NCBI GenBank assembly: GCA_027422505.1
Contig: JAPQWV010000337.1
Coordinates: 434,001-498,000, forward strand
Reading direction: 5' to 3'
Length of the DNA: 64,000 nt
Source of the DNA: Craterostigma plantagineum
Lineage: Eukaryota > Streptophyta > Magnoliopsida > Lamiales > Linderniaceae
The translations under genes were made by a program, and so were the position numbers. Shown here piece by piece: positions 23,485-32,763 of the stretch (position 1 is the stretch's first letter; each line of letters opens with the position of its first letter). The notes under the pieces were generated by a model. That model was given only the letters and a program-made list of their open reading frames with translations, had not been told where the DNA came from and searched no databases.

Positions 23485-23999
23485 TTATAACATGAATATC
23501 CATCTCATGGCTAACCCTTTTGAGAAGGGTGAGCCATCCATGCCTGGCATGTATACGTCGATCATAACAATGTCGAATTCTTCCTTGTTCTCTCTGAGCA
23601 TTGCCAGCGCAACTTCAGCATCGTTGCAAGCGGTCACTAAAAATAATTCGCAGAAACGAGAAATTGGAATTATTAGGGGTTTCGTAATTGATCTTCGATA
23701 GATATTATTCTCGACGTCAGATGAAAAATTATGACGATAGACATTGATCTTCAAATGGGGATCATATGACGACTGAGACATGTTATATGCCCAAATCGAT
23801 TCAAATTTAACATATAATAGTGCGTGTGTGTGTGTGTGTGGGCGTTTTGATTTGATTTACCTGTGCAATGGCAGTTCTTGAGCATCTCTACCAAACTCCT
23901 TCGACAATTAGGATCATCATCGACTACAAGCACTCTCAGGCCGGCTGGAATTCTGTCAAAAACAGCACCTTTTGAACTGTTAGGGTTTGGGAGAGACAT
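23485..23999 (-). pseudogene. Receiver gene exons 1-2 (N-terminal part of receiver)
   Basis: The start codon is ATG at 23997-23999 (MSLPNPNSSKG...). Exon 1 encodes GLRVLVVDDDPNCRRSLVEM, with the acidic DDD cluster of a receiver, and ends at a GTAAAT donor at 23860/23859. The intron (23637-23860) contains a GT microsatellite (CA on the other strand). Exon 2 starts after TTTTTAG and encodes [14 protein letters not shown]... [14 protein letters not shown]. The aspartate of MIDVYMP is the expected phospho-acceptor. After MDG the frame reads [15 protein letters not shown] and stops. The alternative frame reads [14 protein letters not shown], which is what the family has here (LLE.VGLEMD.PVI), so one base appears lost near 23537. 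Exon 2 ends at 23485 before GTGAGT. Confidence 0.75.
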
Positions 24000-24283
24000 G
24001 GTGTGTTCTTCGTTTTCCAAGATTCTTCTTTGATTGTTGGACGAAATTGGAATGGAATAAGACGGTGATGAATGACTGTGATGATCAAACGTCTGATGAT
24101 ACTAAGTAGGAATCCAAGAACGTAGAGAATTACAATCTATAAGACTAGTACGAATTATATCAAGAGCAACGCCGACTAAATTTTGATATGGTTTCCTCTC
24201 TGATTGTTTCAAAGTAGTTTCGATTAGGGCTGTATATTTGGAGGTTTTTATAATAATGATAACTGGTTATTATCCACATATAA
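24000..24283. promoter_or_regulatory. Presumed upstream region of the receiver pseudogene
   Basis: This is the stretch immediately 5' (minus sense) of the receiver ATG. No specific promoter element could be assigned. It is less AT-rich than the DNA that follows. Confidence 0.3.
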
Positions 24284-25036
24284 AGAGCATCTCCCATGGA
24301 GCTGCAAAACCCAAAAAATGGAGTAAAATTGTTCCAATCGACACCCAAAATCAAACCCAAAATGCGATTTTACTTTCTCTTTCCTCGTTAAATCGCATAT
24401 TTGCGTCACAAAACGGAGAGATGCGTCCGATGTTTTCAATTTGAAAAAAGGTCCTTTATTTTTTTTCTTTTGTTTTATTTCTATATTCTGAATATTTTTT
24501 CGTCAGACTTTGGAGGGGAGGCAGGGGACAATGATTGATTGACAGAGATTTCTTTTTCGTTTTCTTTTTTCTTTGTTATTTCTTTCTTTTTTTATTTTCC
24601 TAATTTAAAGCTTTATTTTTTTATTTCTTTTCTATTGTTCTTATTCTGATTTGTTATTGAATTTTTCTTCTAATTTTATTATTTATGTTTTGTAGTAGAA
24701 ATTTAAAAATAATTTTTTGTAAAATATATTAAAATCTTAGTTATAATGAAAATTTAATAAATAATTTTTTAGTGAAATATATTAAAATTTATAATAAATT
24801 TTTAGTGAAATATTAATTATAATAAAATCTTCTCAATCGAATTTAGAAGATTATTGTGGTCTAATTTGTGAAGATATAAATTATATGGGTCATATTAATA
24901 AACCGATAGAAGAGAATATTACAAGAATGATCTTTTGAGTTTGAGAATTGGTTTGATGGTTGGAGAAAAATTACTACATTTTGAGTTTGAGAATGAGTTT
25001 GGGTTTGAGAATGAGTTTCTCGGTTGGAGATGGTCT
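24284..25036. mobile_element. MITE-like element with short terminal inverted repeats (tentative)
   Basis: AGAGCATCTCCC at 24284 faces GGTTGGAGATGGTCT at 25022-25036 as an imperfect inverted repeat. Just inside, CAAACCCAAAAT-type sequence on the left is mirrored by TTTGGGTTTGAGAATGAG on the right. The centre is T-rich and non-coding. No clear target duplication is visible, so the boundaries are uncertain. Confidence 0.35.
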
Positions 25037-25806
25037 AATATATGGTTTCGACTTATTCGACTCACAAGATACTACGAAAGCGTTCGAAATAAAATCACTT
25101 CAAATCTCAAAATCGACGAACTTTTGGTGAGACGCTACTCAGTACAAGAGATTAATCGACAAGCTGTTATATTACTAATGACTCGTGTAATATATATTTA
25201 ATATGGCGGTTAAATATTAAAGATTATGGTATAAGGTGTAATATCCTTTTAATCTATTCCTAAACATTACACCCTTTAGGAAGAGACATATATTGTTGAA
25301 AAGACATGCCCTTTCAAAGTGGCATGACTTCAGCATCTCTTCATTAACTATAATAAAAAGGGCTCTTGTATCATAATCTCAATCATCAGAGAGATACGTA
25401 AAAGTTAAGGAAGCAGAGAGAAGAATAAGAAGTAATATCAATTTCAATACCCATTGAATATATCAAGATTAAAAGCATATGGATTCTGTTTAGTTCTTTG
25501 GTTTGCTTGATTATATCAAATTAGTATTATGGTATTATGGGGTTTCTAAACATAAGATATAGTTTGGAAATAAAAGTCTAATCAAGCTTCTCATTTGTAG
25601 TTAAGTGCTGCTTTTTTGGGATAACATTTTTCTGCATAGTAGTAAGTGGTACGCGCAATATCGATCTTAAGCATAAGTTCGAAAAATCAAAATATGAAAA
25701 GCACAACATACTATTATAATAAGTTAAAAACAAATCACTAAAATGTTTATAAAGAGTAAAAGTTTCTCCAAACTACAATACAAGAGATTTGTGGAAAAAG
25801 AGTATC
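25037..25806. other. AT-rich intergenic DNA
   Basis: No coding potential is recognised. A stretch at 25250-25520 has a TATA-like sequence (TATAATAAAAAGG) followed by a CAGAGAGATA-rich leader and might be a small solo LTR. I could not find its partner or a target duplication. Confidence 0.4.
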
Positions 25807-26030
25807 TATTAGAACTCAAGGGGTCCAATGGTAATATGAGCAGAAAGCCTCTTATGTATATACTGGCTCGAAGAGCTTGAATTATCTTATGTGGGACAAC
25901 ACCCACTTTTTTTATAATCTCAACACGCCGCCTCACGTGTGGCATGACTGACCTAACACGTGGACAAATGAATCGGGAGACGGTGAGCAGAATCGAACTT
26001 GCTCTGTTACCATATTAGAAATCGAGGGGT
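25807..26030 (-). mobile_element. TRIM/SMART-like miniature LTR element, copy A (rearranged)
   Basis: A repeat of about 119 bp (25807-25925, TATTAGAA...CTCAACA) is followed by about 87 bp of internal sequence ending in a degenerate GCTCTGTTACCA. On the minus strand this is a TGGTATCAGAGC-type primer-binding site with changes. A second repeat then begins at 26013. The second repeat is broken after 18 bp; the next 16 bp (GTTTTAGGAAGGACCC) are the inverted complement of what should follow. Confidence 0.6.
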
Positions 26031-26182
26031 GTTTTAGGAAGGACCCAAAGGAAACCACCCGATAACGAGAATCAAGTGGATCCAACAGGACTTAGTGGCA
26101 TCATCGGAGATTGGAAGTACGTTATTCGATTGTATTTCTTTAAGTCGGTTATTTACATGTTTTCACTTTATACATGCCGTAG

Positions 26183-26527
26183 TATTGGAAATCGAGGGGT
26201 CCTTCCTAAAACAAATTGGTAATAGAAGGAGAAAGCCTCTTATATTTATACTGGCTCGAAGAGCTTGAATTATTTGATGTGGGACAACACCCACTTTTTT
26301 ATAATCTCAATATGCCCCCTCAAGTGGTATGACTGGCCTAACACGTGGATATATGACTCGGGAGACGGTGAGCGAAAGCTCGCTCTGATACCATATTAGA
26401 AACCGATGGGTCCTTCCTAAAACGAATTGGTAATAGGAGGAGAAGCCTCTTATATATATACATATACTGGCTCGAAGAACTTGAATTATCAAATGTGTGA
26501 CAACACTCACTTTTTATAATCTCAACA
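26183..26527 (-). mobile_element. TRIM/SMART-like miniature LTR element, copy B
   Basis: Two direct repeats of about 130 bp (26183-26312 and 26394-26527) flank about 81 bp. On the minus strand the internal part begins with TGGTATCAGAGC (initiator tRNA-Met primer-binding site, plus-strand 26382-26393) and ends with a polypurine run (TTGAGGGGGCA, plus-strand 26313-26323). With a total of about 345 bp and no coding capacity, this fits a very small terminal-repeat retrotransposon that depends on other elements' proteins. A target duplication was not clear. Confidence 0.68.
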
Positions 26528-26870
26528 GTATCCAAAACTGTTAAGTTTTGATAGAGTTGGAATATTTATGAACATTCAATTTTCCTTTCATTTTAGGCAC
26601 ATGCGAGGCTCATTTTGATTATCTATGCTAGTTTATAAGGGTCATGCCTTGCTATAAACCGTCAAATTAGTCTGTCAATTGAGTCTTATTAGAAAAAATA
26701 TTTGTTAAATAAAATAAAAAGAAAAACAACAACTACTTTTACTTACTATGTTTAGTTAATTATTAACTTACTATTTTTATTTAATTATAATTCTAACTTT
26801 AATTTAATAATAAATCAATTTTCCTTTTTAAATTGTAATATGTTATTATAAGACACGCATTTGAGTGGGT
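26528..26870. other. AT-rich intergenic DNA
   Basis: Nothing coding or structured was recognised here. It is long A/T runs between the TRIM cluster and the foldback repeat. Confidence 0.5.
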
Positions 26871-27021
26871 TTCAAATCGTCTGTGCCACAACAGTGTTCC
26901 ACCATTGTGTTCCACCAACCATTCCCCGAAAGTGTTAAACTCAGTTGACCAACTGTACACTTGTCGCAATTTGGTTGGTGGAACACCAGATTGGAACACC
27001 AATATGGAACAGAGGATTCAA
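26871..27021. mobile_element. Foldback (inverted-repeat) element, MITE-like
   Basis: Two arms of about 49 bp, 26871-26920 and 26973-27021, are inverted complements with scattered mismatches. The inner ends match best: GTGTTCCACCAACC facing GGTTGGTGGAACAC. The centre of about 52 bp is non-coding. It abuts the LINE target site at 27029. No target duplication was identified. Confidence 0.6.
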
Positions 27022-27126
27022 TATGCAAAAATACTAGTTAATGTTTTTTTTGGTAAGAAGGAGTTTTCATTACCACAAGAACCAACGTTTATACATCAGA
27101 CTCATCACAATCCACCTAGCGCAACA

Positions 27127-30100
27127 TTAAGTACTAGATAATTTGTGCAAGTAATCTATTCCCCCTCGTGACAGCTTCGCGAAGTGCATGCCACAGACTT
27201 GTGTCTTGAAGCTGTTCTTGAATATCAGGAACAGCTCCTGAGCTGATTTAGCACTCGATCCATGAACTCGTGCATTACGTTCCTTCCACAGTAAATATAC
27301 ACTAGCAACCACACCTGCAATTTGGACCCGCGGTATAATACTTTTGTGTTTCGCTAATCGTATAAGTCTCTTCCCCCATCTGGCTAACGGAAAAGGAATC
27401 TCAAGTTGCAGCCACCTACCAGCTTCAGTTATAAAGTCCCTGCTATACTCACAGCCAAATAGTAGGTGTTCAATGCATTCCTCAACCTGCGAGCATAGAA
27501 CACACTTTGTATCCAGAATGGTGAGACCCCAATGGGCCAGTCTATCCCTCGTTAACAACTTGTTATGCATAGCCAGCCACATAATGAAAGCATGTTTCGG
27601 CACATTCCATCTATTCCATACTATAGCTGCAGCTGCCATCTTTTCCCTAGGCCCTTTTAGCCACATATAACCAGACTTAGTAGTATAGCAGCCATTCTTA
27701 GTTGCCTGCCAGACCCCCTGGCTGTATCCTTCTCGAAATAATTCTCTCACCTTTAGGATCTGAGTCCATTGCCAACTGCTAGCCCCTGTTTTCTGGTAAT
27801 CCCAAAAATCTGTACCTTTTAAGTAGCACCCATGCAACCATTTGATCCATAAATTGTCTTTCTTCATTGATATGTCCCAAATCTGCTTGCCTATACAAGC
27901 TGTATTCCATGTGCCACAGTCCTTGAGGTCCAGGCCCCCCCATTTCTTCTGCAAACAGATAGTTTCCCACGCCACTAGGGCCTTAACCTTGCCCCCAACA
28001 CCTCTTCCCCAAAGGAACTCACGGCAGATTTGATCAATTCTCCTCACGACGCTAACCGGTAACATAAACATGGAACCCCAATAGCTGTGAAGAGCCAAGA
28101 GGACTGAATTAATAAGGCAGCACCGGCCGGCGTAGGATAGATTCCTTGATGTCCAGCAAGTAATTCTCTTAGCTATTCTGCCCACCAGTGCTTCACAGTC
28201 CTGCATGCTCCATTTAGTTGGTGATACAGGCACACCTAGGTACTTCATGGGGAAAGCCCCTTCTGTAAATCCTGTCATAGCGAGTATCTGCTGCTTCATA
28301 GTCTCGGAGATGCCTGCGATGTAAATATTAGATTTCATGGAGTTAGCTGCCAGACCAGTAGCACTCCGAAAGTGTTGCAGGCATTCCATAATCAGGGCTA
28401 TTGAAGGCTGGTGCCTTGCATACTATCAGCAAGTCATCTGCAAAGCAGAGACTTACTATGCTAAGCTGTTTGCATAGAGGGTGATATCGAAAGTCAGCAT
28501 GCTTCGAAGCCCGTATTAACCTTCTGGTCAAGTATTCCATTATCAATACAAACAGCAGCGGGGAGATGGGATCACCCTGTCTCAATCCCCTAGCCCCCTG
28601 GATATGACCTTCAAGGTTTCCATTGATGGACAGTTTGTAAGTGACAGTGGTTAGACATTCCCTTATCCATGCCACAAACTTCACAGGGAATCTGAGGTAC
28701 TTGAGTAGGCTGAGTAAGAACTGCCATTCAACCGTGTCGTAAGCTTTCCTTAGATCTATCTTCATCAAGCACCGGGCTGACACCTTCCCTCTGTTATACA
28801 ATCTTAGGAGTTCTTGGCTTAGCATGATATTGTGCCCTATTGATCTGCCGGGTACAAAAGCCCCTTGGTTAGTATGCACCAGTCTGGGTAGTACCTTTTT
28901 CAATCTAGCACATAACAGCTTGGATATGCACTTATACACCGTATTGCAGCAAGCAATAGGTCTGTAATCCCTCCCCGTGCGTGGGTGTTCACACTTCGGC
29001 ACTAAAGTAATGGTAGTAGAGTTCTAGGGTTTTAGCAGATGTCCTGTGTGAAAAAACTCCAAAACTGCATCAGTCAGGTCATCCCCAACAACAGACCACG
29101 CTGCCCTAAAGAACTCACTATTGTATCCATCCGGTCCAGGAGCTTTGTCTCTATGTATTGAAAACATGGCAGCCTTCACATCTTCTCTGGTGAAAGGAGC
29201 AATTAGGGCAAACTGATCCTCGACAGTCAGAGTTCCCCCCTGTTTAATTGCCTCCTCATCAATGTCCACCAGGTTCCTATCAGCGCATCCCAGAATGCTC
29301 TCATAGTATGCCACAAAGTAGGACACAATCGCTTGAGGATCCTCCAAGAGCAGCCCATCATCAGTTTCTATTGCGGTAATTCTGTTCCGATACACTCTCT
29401 GCTTTATAAGCGCATGGAAGAACTTTGTGTTCTTGTCCCCCTCCCGCAGCCACGTAGCTTTAGCCTTCTGGGCCAAGAATTTTTCACATGCCTTGCTGAT
29501 AAAATGGAAATCAACTGCGGCAGTTCTCTCAAGTTCAGCTAAACTGTGGTTCATAGGATCAGCGCCCAATGCACTTTGGGCAGCTTCCAGCTTACGCCTA
29601 GCCTCCTCAGTTCTATGCACAATGTTTGCATAATGATCTCGGTTTAGTTTCTGGAGATGGCCTCTCATCTTCCCCATCTGTTTCAACAGATGTCTCCCCT
29701 TATCTGCCTCAGGTGCGCACTTGGTCCAGTTGCCCCCCACCACGGATGTGAAGTTAGGAGAGTCCACCCACATGTTGAAAAATTTGAATGCTCTACTCGT
29801 GGAAGCTACCGCCCTACAGCTTTTAAGAAGAATGGGGGAGTGATCAGACACCCCCTCCGGCAGGTAGTGAGCCTCAATATCCATAAATTGCTGGATCCAG
29901 TGAATATTCCCAAATGCCCAATCTATCTTACTGTAAATGCGGGTTGCTGCTTCTTGTTTATTAGACCAAGTATAGCGTTGACCTTTCCTTCTTATTTCTG
30001 CAAGGCCACAATCTCTCAGACACTGCCAGAAGTTTTCATACTCAGAGGCTTGGATTCTGGTACCGCCCAATCTGTCTTCAGCTGATAGAACATTGTTGAA

Positions 30101-30556
30101 ATCTCCCCACACAAGCCATGGGTCATCATTCTGTCTCACCCTCCTGAGATCAGTCCACAACTCTTCTCTTAATGTACTGTTATTGTGCCCATATATACAA
30201 GTCATGTAGAATGATTCTTTCTTACTCTCCACTTTCATATGGATAAACTGGTCTGTCTGATGTATGGGCTGGATGTCCCACAGATTAGTCCAAAGGACTA
30301 GGATTCGACCATTAGGGTGGTTATTAAGGTTATGTACAAAATTCCACCCTCGAAAACACCTCTCCATAACACCCTGCATAGTTCCTATTTTTAATTTTGT
30401 TTCTACCAGGCACACTAGATTAGTCTGAAGCCTCCCACACCTCATTCTAATCTCTGCCTGTTTATTAGGGGTATTCATACCCCTCACATTCCATAGTAGC
30501 AGTTTATCCATAAGGAAGGAGCACGCTCCCCGTGTGGTCCTTTGGTTGTCCACCAT
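27127..30556 (-). pseudogene. LINE ORF2 (endonuclease, reverse transcriptase, zf-RVT), one stop and one frameshift
   Basis: Three segments form one ORF2. The first is 29024-30556, the AP-type endonuclease with LLWNVRGMN, LVETKL, VWGDFNNVLSAEDRLGG and SDHSPILL (catalytic Asn/Glu/Asp/His contexts retained). The second is 28343-29002, the RT with YRPIACCNTVYKCISKLLCA, MKIDLRKAYDTVEW, GLRQGDPISPLLFVL and the catalytic CFADDLLIV. The third is 27127-28389, the thumb/connection (MKYLGVPVSPTKW) and zf-RVT (CVLCSQVEECIEHLLFGC). A TAG at 29021-29023 separates the first two in the same frame (LLKP then NSTTITLVPK). A frameshift near 28395 separates RT from the C-terminal part. All catalytic motifs survive. 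Confidence 0.92.
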
Positions 30557-31757
30557 CCTTCACTGGCTGGTCTTGGGTAGTAGGCTGGTCTGATTGGTCT
30601 TTGCCATCTCCCCCACTAGGGTGTCTAGGGTCAAGGTTCTGTGTCTTGCCAGTCATCCTCAGTCTCCTTCGGCTCTGAGTTATCCACCCCTCCTCATCCT
30701 CATGTTCTTTTGCTGCTATGGGATCTGTTCTCTGTTCCTGTATTAGTGGTGCAGTTCTGTTGGCTTGCCACTCTTTCTTTGGTACCTTTCGACGGACTTC
30801 CATGGTATGCCCATACTTCCCACATGAGTTGCATTTGTCAGGTTTCCACTCGTATGTGACTTCTTGTTCAACTAGTTGGTCATACTCATTCAGGAATGTA
30901 ACTTTATCCCTAAGCTCCTTTGTCAGATCCACCTCGATTAGTACTCTAGCATATTGAATTCTGTCTTTCCGCATGGTGATCTCATCTGCCATGATTGGAG
31001 TCCCCACAAGACTAGCAATCTTACTTAGACTTTTCACACCCCAGTACTTAAGTTCTAGTTGAGGGAATTGTATCCAAATAGGGACCCTGTCAACGTCCCC
31101 TTTCTTGAACTGAGTGTTGTCTGTCCAAGGCGCCAATATCACCGGTTTTTTGTCAAACTGAATCACCTCAGATTGAAGAACCATATCTCTTATATCCTCA
31201 GTTTCAAATTTGGCAAGGAACAGCCCCGCACGCACTTGCATCACCTTTTGCAGCCCATGTTTTTTCCAGATTCGATTTAGAAATCCATTCATAACCGCAT
31301 ATGGGTGGTTTGCTCCCAGTACATAACAGACAATTGCTGAGTTCCAATATTTCACTTCATCAGCCACGTCATCCCTAACAATTCGCCCAACTGCCTGACT
31401 GCCATCCTTCGCTGGTTCTATGTAATCGAGCTTAGTGCCTGCCTTGCGTAATTTGGAAATATCGAAGTTAGACCACACCGATTGGGAACTTTCCATTGTC
31501 TGTTCAACCTTTTCCTCAGCCACTAGGTTGTGGGGATTCTCCATTTCCTGTACAGCCCGAGCTAGAATTGCAGCCGCCCTAGGATTTTTCGTACTACTGA
31601 TGAAGTTCTCAATGATTGCAGTGACATCATTCAAATTTGGAGGATTTAGGGTAGGTGGAGTTCGTGAGGTTGGGACAGTCTCCTCAGTAGGTGATTTCGC
31701 CATCTCAGCAGGTGGCGAGGTCTCAGCCATTCGCGTCGATCTCTTCTTCTTTGCCAT
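30504..31757 (-). CDS. LINE ORF1 (DUF4283 / zinc-knuckle RNA-binding protein)
   Basis: This 417-residue open frame encodes the RNA-binding ORF1 protein of plant L1 elements, which packages the transcript. After a Lys-rich start and a Pro/Thr-rich segment, residues of about 130-250 match the DUF4283 domain (IVCYVLGANHPYAVMNGFLN, IRDMVLQSEVIQFDKKPVIL). The DUF4283-associated knuckle follows: WKPDKCNSCGKYGHTMEVRR. The expected C-x2-C-x4-H-x4-C motif has Arg instead of the last Cys, which may impair zinc binding. The C-terminus is basic and Gln/Pro-rich. It overlaps ORF2 by about 50 bp in another frame, a normal layout for these elements. Confidence 0.88.
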   Translation of the reverse strand: MAKKKRSTRMAETSPPAEMAKSPTEETVPTSRTPPTLNPPNLNDVTAIIENFISSTKNPRAAAILARAVQEMENPHNLVAEEKVEQTMESSQSVWSNFDISKLRKAGTKLDYIEPAKDGSQAVGRIVRDDVADEVKYWNSAIVCYVLGANHPYAVMNGFLNRIWKKHGLQKVMQVRAGLFLAKFETEDIRDMVLQSEVIQFDKKPVILAPWTDNTQFKKGDVDRVPIWIQFPQLELKYWGVKSLSKIASLVGTPIMADEITMRKDRIQYARVLIEVDLTKELRDKVTFLNEYDQLVEQEVTYEWKPDKCNSCGKYGHTMEVRRKVPKKEWQANRTAPLIQEQRTDPIAAKEHEDEEGWITQSRRRLRMTGKTQNLDPRHPSGGDGKDQSDQPTTQDQPVKDGGQPKDHTGSVLLPYG

Positions 31758-31886
31758 AGCACGGCAACCGCCGAAAGAAGCAAGAGATTCCGATCGGTGG
31801 ATGATCCGATCAATGGAACAGTAACGTCGCCAGTGTGTGAAAATCGCACCTACTAAAGTGTGTTTTTAGAAATACTAGTTAATGTT

Positions 31887-32763
31887 ACATACCAATACAA
31901 AGAGTAAATTTAAAGGCCATGTAATTTGCTAAAAGCTTTAAAAATTGATCCTCGACGTTTATTTCATGATTTGTAGAATGTCTTGTTTCTATTTGTTTAA
32001 TGAGTATTGACGCTGAGCTGACTTTATAAGATGCTCTCACCAAAAAGCGATTTCATCAGTGACTTTGGCGACTCTCTCTCTGTCAAATCTCACGTGTCAA
32101 CTGACGGAAAGAAGGAAAAAAAATTAAATAAAAAAGTAAAATCGAGACCACACGAGTCTAACGCGCATCGACGCGAAGTCGGCGATTGGATGTCATCGTG
32201 AGTCTTCGTCACTTTCCTCCGGCGCTTCGGTTTGGGGCTTTAATTTTATGTAATTTATATTACTAGGGGTTTTATCACGACGTCTTTGCCGCCAGAATTT
32301 GTCTTCTTTTACTTGTTATAATTGTTTCAGCTGGATTTGAGTTCTTAGATCTAGGGTTTCGGCTCCTCTGAATAATCAGAAGATTACATAGAAAATCGGG
32401 CCGGAGCTTGTGTATTCGTTCAAAATTCTGTTGCTGAGGCGGGCTGTTGCTGCTGGATTGGTACTGGGTGTCGATATTTTGGATTGGGTTCGATACCGAG
32501 GTAATAAAAACCTAGCACTTTTTTCTTTTCTTTTCCCCAATCTCCCTAAATTTTAAGTTATGAAACAATAGCCCAGTGAACAAGGAGCGACATTTAGCTA
32601 TTTGGGTAAAATAATTTGCTCATAAATAAGCTTTATGGGGCGAAACGCGTGCAAATACTGAGCTTAGTTTTTCTTGTTCGGTCCATCAATATCGGATAGC
32701 CGAACGTGTTCACAAGTCGGCGGTAAGTGCGCTAAATAAGAGCGTCGGTGCGGTTCTGTCGGA
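31887..32763 (+). promoter_or_regulatory. Promoter and 5' UTR of the GTE-like gene
   Basis: After the LINE target duplication, 31890-32110 is AT-rich with a CT run (CTCTCTCTCTGTC near 32071). From about 32160 the composition becomes mixed and transcript-like. A possible 5'-UTR intron donor is GAG/GTAATAAAAACC at about 32500, with acceptors possible before 32760; the exact structure cannot be fixed without transcripts. Confidence 0.4.

Larger units (their letters stand above)
2693..23999 (-). pseudogene. Response-regulator receiver gene (ARR-B-like), split by nested retrotransposons
   Basis: Three minus-strand exons together encode a phosphoreceiver domain of the kind found in plant type-B response regulators of the cytokinin two-component pathway. 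They are exon 1 at 23861-23999, exon 2 at 23485-23636 and exon 3 at 2693-2841. The intron between exons 2 and 3 is about 20.6 kb because a Copia element (2889-23412), itself carrying a second element, sits in it in the opposite orientation. Splice signals remain: donor GTGAGT after exon 2 and a pyrimidine-rich stretch with AACAG before exon 3. Joining them restores the family motif VIMMCADG. A one-base deletion in exon 2 (just after MPGMDG) shifts the frame, and exon 3 ends in a TGA where the receiver finishes. No GARP DNA-binding domain was found. It is probably a pseudogene; a sequencing error at the deletion is possible. Confidence 0.75.
27046..31869 (-). mobile_element. Full-length L1-type LINE
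   Basis: This 4.8-kb non-LTR retrotransposon is flanked by a 17-bp target-site duplication (AAATACTAGTTAATGTT at 27029-27045 and 31870-31886). On the minus strand it has a 5' leader of about 110 bp, ORF1 (30504-31757), ORF2 (30556 down to 27127) and a very short A-tail, visible as T's at 27046-27051. ORF2 has one in-frame stop and one frameshift, so the copy is just beyond full coding competence. A complete 5' end and a perfect TSD suggest a fairly recent insertion. Confidence 0.93.

Noticed and set aside
25250..25520. Possible solo LTR with TATA box and leader
   Set aside because: No second copy in the window and no flanking duplication could be found, so it is mentioned only as a possibility.
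29657..30085. Plus-strand frames across the LINE (for example 29657-30085, 27344-27670)
   Set aside because: They are antisense shadows of ORF2, whose minus-strand motifs are unambiguous.
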